Assembly: GCA_947630965.1 (NCBI GenBank) | Contig: CANRJO010000009.1 | Coordinates: 1 to 35,802, forward strand | Source: an uncultured Alphaproteobacteria bacterium | GTDB lineage: Bacteria; Pseudomonadota; Alphaproteobacteria; RF32; CAG-239 | Direction: 5' to 3' | DNA length: 35,802 bases | Program-made: the position numbers and the translations under genes | Notes under the pieces: generated by a model | What the model was told of the DNA's origin: nothing | Databases searched by the model: none | What the model saw: only the letters and a program-made list of their open reading frames with translations | Shown here: in pieces, positions 8,526 to 17,082 of the stretch | Layout: each line of letters begins with the position of its first letter | How positions within the stretch are numbered: the stretch's first letter is position 1

Positions 8526-8554
8526 TTGGATTTCACCCCTTTTTTGTGCATAAT
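8526..8554 (+). promoter_or_regulatory. Promoter for the zinc-ribbon/yqeY/dnaG operon
   Basis: TTGGAT (8526-8531) and CATAAT (8549-8554) are separated by 17 bases, a good sigma-70-like pair, 43 bases before the ATG at 8598. It lies in the divergent region shared with ftsE. Confidence 0.6.
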
Positions 8555-8597
8555 GCCAATTATTGAACAGAATTAACATTTTGCAAACAGAGGTTCT

Positions 8598-9287
8598 ATG
8601 TTAATAAAATGCCCTAAATGCCGTTCGGTTTACGATCTGCCTGATAAGTTGATGCCTGCCGAAGGGCTTAAAATGCGCTGTGTCGAATGTGGCGAAATTT
8701 GGGTTGGACATAAGCGCGATGCCCTAAAAGCCCCGCAAGCTCCCTCCAAAGATATTCGGCAATTATTTGAAAGCGCCGCCCAACCTGCCGCCGAGCTTTT
8801 TAAAGAAGAAACTAATATTAGAGTCGTTCAAGTGCCTCAGGTGAAACATACGCTTAACTTGGCGTTGCTTACCTTGAGTATTGCCATCATTTTAATCACC
8901 TTGTTTGTTGCCCGTTATGATATTGTTCGGCTGATGCCCGGCGCCGAACACTTTTATAATGCGCTTTCTCTTCAAAGCATTCCGTTGGCGCAAAATCTAG
9001 AATTTAAAGATATTGCCACACGCGAATTTGTTGAAGATAACGTTTCCAAGTTGGAGATTAGCGGCAAAATTGTCAATACAGGATCTTCCTTAACCCTTGT
9101 TCCGCCCGTTAAAATTGATATTTCTGATAAGGACGGTAAGCCTTTGGTGCAAAAATTTTATCAGCCCACCATCACACGTTTGGAGGGTGGCTATGATATT
9201 TTATTTCAAACGGTGCTTGATAACCCAAGCCCGCAAAAAAAATCTATCTATCTTACATTCCACGATCATTTATCAGGAGAAAATTGA
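8598..9287 (+). CDS. MJ0042-type zinc-ribbon membrane protein
   Basis: A 229-residue protein whose first 40 residues form the MJ0042/zinc_ribbon_5 finger: CPKC at the start and CVEC about 24 residues later, with the usual Y-D-L-P segment between. One membrane segment (about residues 93-113) is followed by a ~115-residue extracytoplasmic domain like the DUF3426 region of related proteins. Function is unknown in the family, though in Alphaproteobacteria these genes recur divergent from ftsE, as here. The stop overlaps the start of yqeY by one base (TGATG), suggesting coupling. Confidence 0.85.
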   Translation: MLIKCPKCRSVYDLPDKLMPAEGLKMRCVECGEIWVGHKRDALKAPQAPSKDIRQLFESAAQPAAELFKEETNIRVVQVPQVKHTLNLALLTLSIAIILITLFVARYDIVRLMPGAEHFYNALSLQSIPLAQNLEFKDIATREFVEDNVSKLEISGKIVNTGSSLTLVPPVKIDISDKDGKPLVQKFYQPTITRLEGGYDILFQTVLDNPSPQKKSIYLTFHDHLSGEN

Positions 9288-9739
9288 TGTTACGTGAAGA
9301 TTTACAAAATGCTTTGAAAGAAGCGATGAAAGCTCAAAATGTTTTGGATACCAACGCTATCCGTATGATTATTGCCGGTCTTAAAGAAAAAGACGTGGAA
9401 GCCCGTGGCAAAGGCAAACCTCAAGCCGAAGATGCCGAGCTCCTTTCCATGATGCAGGGCATGATTAAGCAACGCAACGAATCCATTAAACTGTATATAG
9501 ATGGGCACCGTCCGGAGCTTGCCGAAAAGGAAAAAGCCGAGATTGCCGTGATTGAGCGTTTTCTGCCTAAGCAACTAAGCGAATCGGAAGCCTCAGCCAT
9601 TATTGAAGCCCTGATTAGAGATTTGCATGCCGAATCGATGAAAGATATGGGCAAGGTTATGGGCGCTTTGCGTGCCAAATATGCCGGTCAAATGGATTTT
9701 GGTGCCGCTTCGGGCATTATTAAAAAGCTTCTTTCCTAA
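9287..9739 (+). CDS. yqeY: GatB/YqeY domain-containing protein
   Basis: A 150-residue protein resembling the tail domain of GatB, the tRNA-dependent amidotransferase subunit that contacts tRNA. Stand-alone YqeY proteins are cytosolic and their role is not settled. Hallmarks: an N-terminal LREDLQNALKEAMK helix, IRMIIAGLKEKDVEARGK, IKQRNESIKLY and the C-terminal DMGKVMGALRAKYAGQMDFG segment. The ATG at 9287 is chosen (AGGAGA at 9275-9280) over an in-frame TTG three bases earlier. Located directly before dnaG, as I recall is common in Alphaproteobacteria. Confidence 0.92.
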   Translation: MLREDLQNALKEAMKAQNVLDTNAIRMIIAGLKEKDVEARGKGKPQAEDAELLSMMQGMIKQRNESIKLYIDGHRPELAEKEKAEIAVIERFLPKQLSESEASAIIEALIRDLHAESMKDMGKVMGALRAKYAGQMDFGAASGIIKKLLS

Positions 9740-9756
9740 AGGGCTTATGAGGTGTC

Positions 9757-11535
9757 ATGGAAGGCGATCTGCAAAGATTTTTGGAAGAACTCCGCGGAAG
9801 GCTTGCCGTTTCCGATGTGGTCGGGCAAAAAGTTAAGCTTGTTCGAAAAGGACGCGAGTTTTTAGGGCTCTGCCCTTTCCATAACGAGAAAACGCCTTCT
9901 TTCAGTGTGAATGATGCCAAAGGTTTCTATCACTGCTTTGGTTGTGGCGCGCACGGCGATATTGTGAAGTTTGAAATGGAAGCCAACGGTCTGCCTTTTA
10001 TGGAGGCTTTGGATAAATTGGCGCACCAAGCCGGTTTAACCGTGCCTCACTTTTCCAAAGCACGCGGCGCGGAAGTGGAAAAAAGGCAATCGCTTTTTGA
10101 TATTATGGAGCTTGCCGCTGCTTTTTACGAACGCACACTGTTTTTGCGCGAGGGGGCTCAAGGGTTGGAATATTTTCATCGACGCGGGCTTGATGATGCC
10201 CTGATTAAAAAATTTCGGCTCGGCTACGCCCCTTCTAACAATGCGCTTAAAGCTTATCTTTTAAGCAAAAAAGTTTCTGAAAACGATATGGTGGAGCTTG
10301 GGCTTTTGGCGATTCCGGAAGATAGGAACCGCTCCTCGCACGATTTTTTCCGCGACCGCGTGATGATCCCGATCCGTGATAAACGCGGGCGCGTGATTGC
10401 CTTTGGTGGGCGCATTATGGGCGATGGGCAACCTAAATATTTGAATTCGCCCGAGACACCTGTCTTTAACAAGCGCCGCATGCTTTATAACATCAACTTT
10501 GCCCGTGATAAAGGCTTTGAAGCCCGACAGTTTATTATCTGTGAAGGTTACATGGATGTGATTGCCTTGGATAAATTTGGCTTCGGGTTTGCCGCTGCGC
10601 CGATGGGAACGGCTTTGACCGAAGATCAGATTGCGGAAGCTTGGAAAATTGTGCCGGAACCGATTTTGTGCTTTGACGGCGATAACGCCGGCATTAAAGC
10701 CGCTTTGCGCGCCGTTGACCGCGTGTTGCCGATTTTGAAAGCCGGATATTCACTTAAATTTATGTTTTTGCCCGATAAAATGGATCCCGATGAATTTTTG
10801 CAAGCCAAAGGACGCGATGCCTTTTTGGAATTGATGAACCAAACCACGCCTCTGATGCAGCTTTTGTGGGATAAAAACGTGAAAAACGTCCCTTCAGCAA
10901 CACCTGAACAAAAAGCGTTGATTGAAAAGAATCTGCGCGCGGAAGTGGCACGCATTACCGATGCGCAAGTGCGCACTTATTACGCGCAGGAAATGCAAAA
11001 GCGTATTTATGAAAACTTGGGTGGCGGCACTGTCCAACGATTCTCTCGCTCGGGCTCAGCCCCTACCCCGCGGCGCACTCATTCCACCGTCAAGCCGCCG
11101 CTAAAAGATATGGATTTGCGCTTTATTCTTGCCGCGATGATTGTTTATCCAAAACTTATTGAAAACTTTGAAGAACGGCTTTTGATGTTTGATATTTCTA
11201 AATTTAACGGTTATTCCCTTCTTCAGCGTTTGATTGAACTTTCTCACCAACAAGAAAATCTGACATTTAACGCCCTTGTATCACAGCTTACGCAAGAAGG
11301 CTTTGGCAAAGATATTCAAAATTTGTGGGAAATTCAGATGCTTCAAAAACAAAAGCCAGACATTCACGATTTGCGCCGGCAAATTCAGGGTTTGATGGCC
11401 GCCGTACAGATTAAGCAATTGGATCGGGATTTGCATGAGCTTAGGCTTAAACTGGACGAGGGCGATAATCTTTCTCTTTATAAACAGCTTAAAGAAGAAC
11501 GCGATACGCTGATTTTGGAAAATGAACCTCTTTAA
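9757..11535 (+). CDS. dnaG: DNA primase
   Basis: Makes RNA primers at the replication fork. 592 residues, near the usual length. The N-terminal CHC2 zinc finger is visible (CPFH then CFGC around residues 40-66); the primase core follows, with the FGGRIMGDGQPKYLNSPETPVF segment, and the TOPRIM domain carries ICEGYMDVIAL and CFDGDNAG (catalytic acidic residues) near residues 262-310. The C-terminal DnaB-interacting region is helical and less conserved. GAGG lies four bases before the ATG. It follows yqeY by 17 bases. The sigma-70 gene rpoD, which often follows dnaG, is not the next gene here. Confidence 0.96.
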   Translation: MEGDLQRFLEELRGRLAVSDVVGQKVKLVRKGREFLGLCPFHNEKTPSFSVNDAKGFYHCFGCGAHGDIVKFEMEANGLPFMEALDKLAHQAGLTVPHFSKARGAEVEKRQSLFDIMELAAAFYERTLFLREGAQGLEYFHRRGLDDALIKKFRLGYAPSNNALKAYLLSKKVSENDMVELGLLAIPEDRNRSSHDFFRDRVMIPIRDKRGRVIAFGGRIMGDGQPKYLNSPETPVFNKRRMLYNINFARDKGFEARQFIICEGYMDVIALDKFGFGFAAAPMGTALTEDQIAEAWKIVPEPILCFDGDNAGIKAALRAVDRVLPILKAGYSLKFMFLPDKMDPDEFLQAKGRDAFLELMNQTTPLMQLLWDKNVKNVPSATPEQKALIEKNLRAEVARITDAQVRTYYAQEMQKRIYENLGGGTVQRFSRSGSAPTPRRTHSTVKPPLKDMDLRFILAAMIVYPKLIENFEERLLMFDISKFNGYSLLQRLIELSHQQENLTFNALVSQLTQEGFGKDIQNLWEIQMLQKQKPDIHDLRRQIQGLMAAVQIKQLDRDLHELRLKLDEGDNLSLYKQLKEERDTLILENEPL

Positions 11536-11591
11536 GGGCTTGACTTTTTGATTTGCGCCATTATCTCACTTAAAAAATTAAGGAGTTCTCA

Positions 11592-12794
11592 ATGGCGGGT
11601 TTTGCAACATATAAGAAAAAAGACTTGGATTTGCTCAATGTGGTTTCCTTGGGCTTGGGCTCTATTATCGGCGCCGGTATTTTTGCCCTTTTGGGTCAGG
11701 TTATTTTGCTTGCCGGTTATCATACTTACACAGCCTTTATTATTGCCGGCATTGCCGCAATTTTCTCGGGCTATTCTTATGCCAAGCTTGCCGGACGTTA
11801 TCCGCAATCCGGCGGCTTAACGGACTACTTTCACATTGCTTTTAAGCATCGCTTTGTTTCGGGCGGATTATCTTTGATTTATATGATTGCTTCCGCCGTT
11901 TCTATTGCGATGCTTGCAAAATCGTTCGGGATTTATGCGGTGCAGTTTTTTCATGGGCTTCCGCCAACGCATTTATGGATTAACAGCTTTGCCGTTGCCA
12001 TGATTGTGGTTTTGGCGTTTTTAAATATGCAAAGCGCCGGTGAGGTCGGTTGGGCGGAAACGGTGATTGTTATCCTTAAAATCTCCATTCTCATCATTAT
12101 TATCGGCGCGGCGTACCTTAACCCTAGTTTAAAATTGCCCCCGATTTCCTTTGATAAAATCAGACATTTGGACTTTTTTAGAAGTGTTGGCGTTACCTTT
12201 TTTGCCTATGCCGGCTATGGTGTGATTACCAATGCCGCTGCGAATGTTAAAAATCCGAAGTTGACGATGTCTTTGGGTATCTATATCACGCTTTTCCTTG
12301 TGATGTTAATTTATCTTAATTTGGCTTATGTGGTGCTCAACTATACCCCGCATGCGGAGCTTTTGAAAAACACGGAAACCGCTGTTGCTTCCGTTGCTGA
12401 TAAGCTTTTGGGCGGATTCGGGTATAACTTTTTATATCTGGCGGCAGTCTTGGCCTTTATTTCAGGCATTAACGCTACCTTTTTCAGCATGTTCCGTATT
12501 TCGCAGGCGCTTGGCAAATTTAAGGTGTTACCCAAAATTTATATTACGCCTTTTTTCAAAAACGGTAGTATCGGCAACGCTTTGACCACCGTTCTGATTA
12601 TTTTAGCCGTGATATTTATGGATTTTTCCGCTATTGTTAACCTCTCTAGCGCAGCTTTTTTGGCAAGCTATATCGGCATTTTTGCCGCCAACTGGAAACT
12701 CCGCAAAGAAACAGGCTCAAGCCCTGCCGTTATTTTGCTTGGCTCAGGGCTGATGCTTATTATTTTAATCGGATTTATCGTGAGTTTGTTTTAA
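11592..12794 (+). CDS. APC-family amino acid permease
   Basis: An inner-membrane secondary transporter of 400 residues with about 11-12 hydrophobic segments. The first helix carries GLGSIIGAGIF, the substrate-binding G-S-x-I-G-x-G-I-F motif of the amino acid-polyamine-organocation family, and GRYPQSGG follows near residue 75. The substrate cannot be deduced. AAGGAG eight bases upstream supports the ATG at 11592. It lies 56 bases after dnaG, so may be co-transcribed, though it is not part of the primase pathway. Its last 20 bases overlap the convergent GNAT gene. Confidence 0.88.
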   Translation: MAGFATYKKKDLDLLNVVSLGLGSIIGAGIFALLGQVILLAGYHTYTAFIIAGIAAIFSGYSYAKLAGRYPQSGGLTDYFHIAFKHRFVSGGLSLIYMIASAVSIAMLAKSFGIYAVQFFHGLPPTHLWINSFAVAMIVVLAFLNMQSAGEVGWAETVIVILKISILIIIIGAAYLNPSLKLPPISFDKIRHLDFFRSVGVTFFAYAGYGVITNAAANVKNPKLTMSLGIYITLFLVMLIYLNLAYVVLNYTPHAELLKNTETAVASVADKLLGGFGYNFLYLAAVLAFISGINATFFSMFRISQALGKFKVLPKIYITPFFKNGSIGNALTTVLIILAVIFMDFSAIVNLSSAAFLASYIGIFAANWKLRKETGSSPAVILLGSGLMLIILIGFIVSLF

Positions 12795-13431
12795 TTTTGT
12801 TAATAACAGAAGCATTTTGATCAACATAAGGTGCCTTTGCGGGCAAACTTTTTTGATCTAAAGCTGTAAAACGAGACAGTAATTTTTTGACACGCGACAA
12901 TTCTTTTTCGGTTTTATTTGAAAACCACTCGCCTTCTTTGGCATTTAAGATTTCCGGCGATGTTTCAAGACTGATGCTCTTTTCTGTTTGAGGCAGCGGG
13001 CACATCACCGGCACTAAAGTCATACCATTTTGGATGGTAGGCGAAACATTCGGGATGGGCTCAAAACCGTTCCTCTTCCAACGCGGTAAAAGCTCTTTTT
13101 TACAAACGCCATAAACTTTATCATAACCCTTTTCAGCACAAAAATGCATGCCTTTTTGCATAATTTGCTCGGAAATATCCGTTTTTCTAAACGCCGGCAG
13201 AACGCACATGCGCTCAAATTTCACAAACCCGTTGAAATAACGTATACGCATAGTACCGACAGGCTTGCCGTCCGCTAATGCCAAAATGTGCGTGGCGCAA
13301 TGGTCATTGCCGTCAAACTCTTTTTGTTTTGCAATCCCTTGCTCTTCTACAAAAACATGCTCGCGGACTTCCATGGCTTGGGCGTAGTCCGTATCGGATG
13401 ATACAATTTTTATTTCAAGCGTTTTATTCAT
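12775..13431 (-). CDS. GNAT-family N-acetyltransferase
   Basis: 218 residues. The first ~150 form a GNAT domain: an N-terminal VREHVFVEEQGI segment typical of the ElaA/YjcF-like branch, a central THILALADGKPVGTMRI strand pair, then MCVLPAFRKTDISEQIM, the acetyl-CoA pyrophosphate-binding region (a variant of R-x-x-G-x-G/A). An extra ~65-residue C-terminal tail is charged and probably not part of the fold. Substrate unknown. It converges on the permease with a 20-base overlap and is divergent from the short LysR-like gene. Confidence 0.8.
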   Translation of the reverse strand: MNKTLEIKIVSSDTDYAQAMEVREHVFVEEQGIAKQKEFDGNDHCATHILALADGKPVGTMRIRYFNGFVKFERMCVLPAFRKTDISEQIMQKGMHFCAEKGYDKVYGVCKKELLPRWKRNGFEPIPNVSPTIQNGMTLVPVMCPLPQTEKSISLETSPEILNAKEGEWFSNKTEKELSRVKKLLSRFTALDQKSLPAKAPYVDQNASVINKIKTNSR

Positions 13432-13527
13432 AATGATTCATTATAACTTGACTCCGCTTTTTTGAGAATGTACTACTTTAATAAACATCTATATATTTTG
13501 AGTCATAACTTTATAGGATTTTAAAAA

Positions 13528-14088
13528 ATGTCAGTGAAGTCAAAAATAGCTCTCTTCCGTGATTTGCTTTATTTTAAAGAAGTTGTCAGCGCCAAACAAA
13601 TTTCGGCAGCTGCGTCAAAAAACGGCATTAAGCCCTCAAATTTAAGTAAAATTATTCAAAGTCTTGAAAAAAGCGCTTCTAAAAAGTTATTTCTCCGCAA
13701 TTCCAGAGGCTTGGAGCCAACAAGCGAAGCCCTCAAAATTGCTGAACTCATCAGCGGTGCCGAAAAACATTTTGATACTTGTGTGCAAAAAATTTCTAAA
13801 AAAAATACACCCGGCATTCTGAATTTATACTTGCCGCCTAATCTTAAAATTAAAAATCTTAACCGCTTTTGCAAAGACCACGAAGGGCTCACCCTTATTC
13901 TTTGCACGACAACCGTTGAAGCGGATGTTTGGGTTGATTATGAACCACCTGTTCAAACAGACGGTTGGATCAGTGTCCAAAACCATATCGGGCGCAATTT
14001 TGACCAAAGTATTTGGATTTGCGCCGTCAATGAAAAAATTCCGGTTGAATTGGCACAGTTTATAATTTCTGAGATGTATGATCGATAA
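13528..14088 (+). CDS. Short LysR-like DNA-binding protein
   Basis: 186 residues. Residues about 8-68 resemble the LysR winged helix-turn-helix: a recognition-helix segment NGIKPSNLSKIIQSLEKSASKKLFLRNSRGLEPTSEA, read in two parts, with the usual L-E-x-x-x-x-x-x-L-F-x-R pattern. After a linker helix the remaining ~100 residues are too short for a complete periplasmic-binding-protein-like effector domain (normally ~200), so at most one half-domain is present. No frameshift is seen; the frame ends cleanly. It may be a degenerate or stand-alone regulator. Its 3' end overlaps the convergent full-length LysR gene by 29 bases. The ribosome site is weak (TAGGA about 11 bases upstream). Confidence 0.65.
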   Translation: MSVKSKIALFRDLLYFKEVVSAKQISAAASKNGIKPSNLSKIIQSLEKSASKKLFLRNSRGLEPTSEALKIAELISGAEKHFDTCVQKISKKNTPGILNLYLPPNLKIKNLNRFCKDHEGLTLILCTTTVEADVWVDYEPPVQTDGWISVQNHIGRNFDQSIWICAVNEKIPVELAQFIISEMYDR

Positions 14089-14944
14089 ACCCTGTCAATG
14101 CTTTGACTTTATCCATATTTTGAACATCTGATCGGACAACCAACCAAAATTGATGTTTGAGGCTTAACCTGATTTTTGAAAGGTGTGTCAGGTTGTTTTC
14201 CTCTTGCGCTGTGCCCAAAGGTAACAGGCCTATGCCGATACCGCACTTTATTAAATTTAATAACATGGATGAAGAATTTGTCGTGCTGCAAACATTTTGC
14301 GAGCCATCTAAAAATTCTTTCCATTTATCCCATACCTCGGCATAATTTTCACGTGTGCAAATCCGATGATTTTCCTGAATGTCCTTTATGCTTTTGGGAT
14401 AACCGAATCGGGATAAATATTCCTTAGAGGCAAATAAGCCAAACTTTAGGGTATATTTACCTATAACTTTCCAACTAGAATCCGTAGGTAAGTCATAAAC
14501 AACTGCCATGTCAAAAAGCTCAGGTTGTGGCATATCTAGCGAACAGGTCACGTCAATCTTGACATTGGGGTAGGAAAGATAAAACTCCGGAAAACACTCC
14601 GAAACATAGCTTGCTGCCAACCCGTCAGATGTCCATAAGCGTATGGCGCCGGACATTTGAACAGACTTTAAGCTCATCCGATTCGTTTTGTTTAAGATGT
14701 TATATAAATCACACGCAATCGGATAAATTTCCTTTCCGGCCTCCGTTAACTTGACACCGTTGTGAATGCGCGTTAAAAGCTTCTCTCCAACACAATCCTC
14801 CAATTCTTTGATTTGAACGGAGAGGTTAGATTGTTTCATAAAGCTCTTTTGCGCAGCTTGCGTGATTGAGCCATACCGAATGGCAGCCTCAAAACATAAA
14901 AGCTGCCGTGCTTTGATCAATGCTTCTTTTAATTTAATCCCCAT
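14060..14944 (-). CDS. LysR-family transcriptional regulator
   Basis: 294 residues, the standard LysR length. The N-terminal winged helix-turn-helix is clear (CFEAAIRYGSITQAAQ, then the recognition helix SNLSVQIKELE and L-L-T-R), followed by an effector-binding domain from about residue 90 with IRLWTSDGLAASYVSE at its start. It acts as a cytosolic DNA-binding regulator, usually autoregulating itself and a divergent target. Here a perfect 8-bp inverted repeat overlaps its own start codon and a small gene lies divergent at 15059. The effector is unknown. Confidence 0.9.
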   Translation of the reverse strand: MGIKLKEALIKARQLLCFEAAIRYGSITQAAQKSFMKQSNLSVQIKELEDCVGEKLLTRIHNGVKLTEAGKEIYPIACDLYNILNKTNRMSLKSVQMSGAIRLWTSDGLAASYVSECFPEFYLSYPNVKIDVTCSLDMPQPELFDMAVVYDLPTDSSWKVIGKYTLKFGLFASKEYLSRFGYPKSIKDIQENHRICTRENYAEVWDKWKEFLDGSQNVCSTTNSSSMLLNLIKCGIGIGLLPLGTAQEENNLTHLSKIRLSLKHQFWLVVRSDVQNMDKVKALTGFIDHTSQKL

Positions 14945-14966
14945 TTTATATGCCTTCTATATAAAA
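14944..14966. promoter_or_regulatory. LysR-type operator candidate
   Basis: TTTTATAT (14944-14951) and ATATAAAA (14959-14966) are perfect 8-bp inverted arms around a 7-base spacer, containing a T-N11-A LysR box. It starts on the A of the LysR start codon, so binding would occlude its own translation-start region and promoter. A second, looser ATAT-N13-ATAT site lies at about 14990-15016, nearer the divergent small gene. Confidence 0.55.
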
Positions 14967-15058
14967 GTAGATTCTTCTTTTTTTTATTTTTACATATAAG
15001 ATGTCATACCATATAAAAACAAACACACACAAAATGTCAAGAACAAAGGAACAGAAAA

Positions 15059-15235
15059 ATGAATAATTTTAACAACCATGATTACAATATGTCCTTAAAA
15101 TATATCAATACAACCCTTTATGGGCTTATCAAAATCCTTCAAATTTTCTCTTTTTTCAAAACTTCTCAAGCTTTGAAAAAAGCATATCAAGTTTATGCCC
15201 GAGAACTCTCCGACAAATGTGGTAAAACAAATTGA
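15059..15235 (+). CDS. Small protein (58 residues) divergent from LysR
   Basis: A short frame of 58 codons with an ATG at 15059, AAGGAA at about 15045-15051 (spacing about 7) and stop at 15233-15235. The predicted product is basic, with a hydrophobic/aromatic central stretch (LYGLIKILQIFSFF, about residues 21-34) followed by a basic helix KKAYQVYARELSDK. It could bind a membrane or be an amphipathic regulator; I recognise no family. The divergent position next to a LysR gene with an operator palindrome makes it the most likely regulated target. Coding status rests on the ribosome site and context, not on homology. Confidence 0.5.
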   Translation: MNNFNNHDYNMSLKYINTTLYGLIKILQIFSFFKTSQALKKAYQVYARELSDKCGKTN

Positions 15236-15319
15236 GGTTAAAATTAAAAAAAACGACTCCGTGTTGATGGTGTTCTTCATTTTTCTTTCAGAACACCCCT
15301 CAAAACAGTTTTAAGCGTC

Positions 15320-16060
15320 TTAACGATTAACTTTTAAGCGATTCCAACCGCTTGAAGATTCCAATTTTTTGGACTTTTCTGCAGATTCTTTTTCAACTTC
15401 CCATTTTTTTACCGGCTTTTGAATGGTCTTTTCGCGAATCAGCTTGCGATGCTCTTCCGTTTGCGGCACACCAACAGGTAACACCTGCCCTAAAAGGGCG
15501 GGCGATACAAAGTTTATCTGACGTTTCTCATAAGCCTCTATGACGCTGTTTACAACTTCTGCCCCAGGCGCTAAATTAAACGACTTTATCTCCCCTGCGT
15601 AAAAGACTGAAAAAGAATGACACGGCGAAGATAACAAAACATCCGTATTATCTATGCCGTTGATAAAACGTAACATAATGCGCGGGCGAATAATGCAGTT
15701 GGCAACAACCGATGAAATGTTTTCTTCCTTTTTTAAGAACTCGTTTAAAATAAAATCTAATTCAGCTTGTCCCAAAATGCCGCAGAAGCCTTTGACTTTC
15801 ATGTTATCTAGCGTATATCCGTCATAGCCCGACTCCGCCATATCTACCGTATAACAAAAAGCCAACTCGGAATTGGTTATGTTTTTGAGCGCATTTTTTG
15901 AAATGCCGTCCCGAATCGAGGGCAAAACTTCTGCCTTTTCCGTTTTGGCATTTTGAGAAGCAGGCAAGGCCTTGGAAGAAGCCCCCAACGGGTTTTGCGC
16001 TTGCGCGTCAACAACCATTGCCGATAACATGAACATTATACTTAAACAGATCTTCTTCAT
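15320..16060 (-). CDS. Secreted protein of unknown function
   Basis: 246 residues with a typical Sec signal peptide (MKK, hydrophobic core, likely cleavage after VDAQA around residue 21). The mature part has cysteines at FCYTV, FCGIL, NCIIR and PCHSF, an even number suggesting two periplasmic disulfides. The C-terminal ~45 residues are Lys/Glu-rich and probably disordered. No family recognised. AAGGAGA lies about eight bases before the ATG at 16060. The beta-barrel gene upstream on the same strand ends at a terminator, so this gene is probably transcribed separately. Confidence 0.72.
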   Translation of the reverse strand: MKKICLSIMFMLSAMVVDAQAQNPLGASSKALPASQNAKTEKAEVLPSIRDGISKNALKNITNSELAFCYTVDMAESGYDGYTLDNMKVKGFCGILGQAELDFILNEFLKKEENISSVVANCIIRPRIMLRFINGIDNTDVLLSSPCHSFSVFYAGEIKSFNLAPGAEVVNSVIEAYEKRQINFVSPALLGQVLPVGVPQTEEHRKLIREKTIQKPVKKWEVEKESAEKSKKLESSSGWNRLKVNR

Positions 16061-16130
16061 CGGGATTCTCCTTAATTGTTTAATATAAACAAACCTTGCC
16101 TAAACTTCAATCAGTTTTTCAGGTTCTTTT

Positions 16131-16163
16131 TCTAAAAAAGCCCCGAAGGGCTCTTTTTTAGAA
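16131..16163 (-). terminator. Intrinsic terminator of the beta-barrel gene
   Basis: Reading the minus strand, TCTAAAAAAGAGCCC, TTCG tetraloop and GGGCTTTTTTAGA make a long near-perfect hairpin with T-rich 3' arm. The stop codon of the gene ending at 16158 lies inside the 5' arm. UUCG loops are typical of stable terminators. Confidence 0.88.
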
Positions 16164-17042
16164 AAATTGGTAACTTGTGTTATAGCCAAGTGCCACACCG
16201 ACTGTTGTATCGCTCCGGCTTTTCTTGGCACCGCGCGTTTTGGCATTGCGGTAATCCACAAACGGCGCAAAAGAAAAACCGTTGACGATCGCCACATCAA
16301 TGCGGTTATTTGTCTCCGCCTCATATTCGTAATCCGTGCGCTCATATTTATCATATTCAAAGAAACGACGATAATAACCATCAGAAACAAACTTGACGCC
16401 ATCGCGGAGTTCGTATTCATATTGGTAACCCACTTCACCGCCTGTTTTCATCACGGCGCTGCCGTAGGTGAAATCTGCTTCTTCCACAAGCGCAGCATAA
16501 AGTTCTTTGAAATGCTTACCTTCATAAAGTTTCATACCAGCTTTGGCACGAACAATCTGCGTTCTGTAATCATCGCCGTCTGCACCTTCAAAGGTTGTGA
16601 ACTCTGTTTGGTAACCTAAATTGACGAATGGTCCGACAAAGCCTTCTTCCAAAAGCCATACTTTATGTGTGTAATCCGTTGTGAACAAAATTTTATCAGC
16701 ATTTTCGCTATCTGTTGTCACTCCCTTTTCCGTTGTTTTACTCTTGCCGTATTCCATAAACAAACTGTTGAGCCAAACCATACTCTGGGTGGCGTATTCA
16801 ATGTTGCCGTCAAAAAGGCCTGTGAAATTTTCCTGCTCATCAGAATTAAACGTTCCGGGGTAATCATCATCTTCGTCTTTATTGCTAACACTATTTTGAT
16901 TATATTCCAAAGCCACACGCTTCAAATTTGCTTTCAGGCTTGAAGCGCTTTCTTCAGGCGTTGCGGATTCTTCAGCGCTGACTGTGAGTGCCGGTAAAAC
17001 ACAAAGCATGGTTGCTAAAGCTAATTTTGTAATACGATTCAT
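16158..17042 (-). CDS. Outer-membrane beta-barrel protein (DUF481-like)
   Basis: 294 residues with a Sec signal peptide (cleavage likely after TVSA, about residue 23), a short acidic region, then alternating amphipathic strands rich in Tyr, Phe and Gly to the end, finishing in YNTSYQFF with the C-terminal Phe typical of barrels inserted by BamA. The pattern (FVGPFVNLGYQTEF, KAGMKLYEG, TVGVALGYN) resembles DUF481/DUF3078-type salt-induced outer-membrane proteins, but the family call is uncertain. A GGAGAG ribosome site precedes the ATG and a -10 TATAAT with an adjoining palindrome lies about 40 bases upstream. Confidence 0.75.
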   Translation of the reverse strand: MNRITKLALATMLCVLPALTVSAEESATPEESASSLKANLKRVALEYNQNSVSNKDEDDDYPGTFNSDEQENFTGLFDGNIEYATQSMVWLNSLFMEYGKSKTTEKGVTTDSENADKILFTTDYTHKVWLLEEGFVGPFVNLGYQTEFTTFEGADGDDYRTQIVRAKAGMKLYEGKHFKELYAALVEEADFTYGSAVMKTGGEVGYQYEYELRDGVKFVSDGYYRRFFEYDKYERTDYEYEAETNNRIDVAIVNGFSFAPFVDYRNAKTRGAKKSRSDTTVGVALGYNTSYQFF

Positions 17043-17082
17043 TTTTCTCTCCTTTATGAAATTGCTGTTTTAAGCATAAAGG

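Noticed and set aside
13440-13480. TTGACT promoter before the short LysR-like gene
   Set aside because: The matching -10 (TACTAC at 17 bases) is too poor to call.
15269-15297. GGTGTTCT/AGAACACC hairpin after the small gene, as terminator
   Set aside because: The 13-base loop is long and no T-tract follows on either strand; could be an operator, but nothing supports that.
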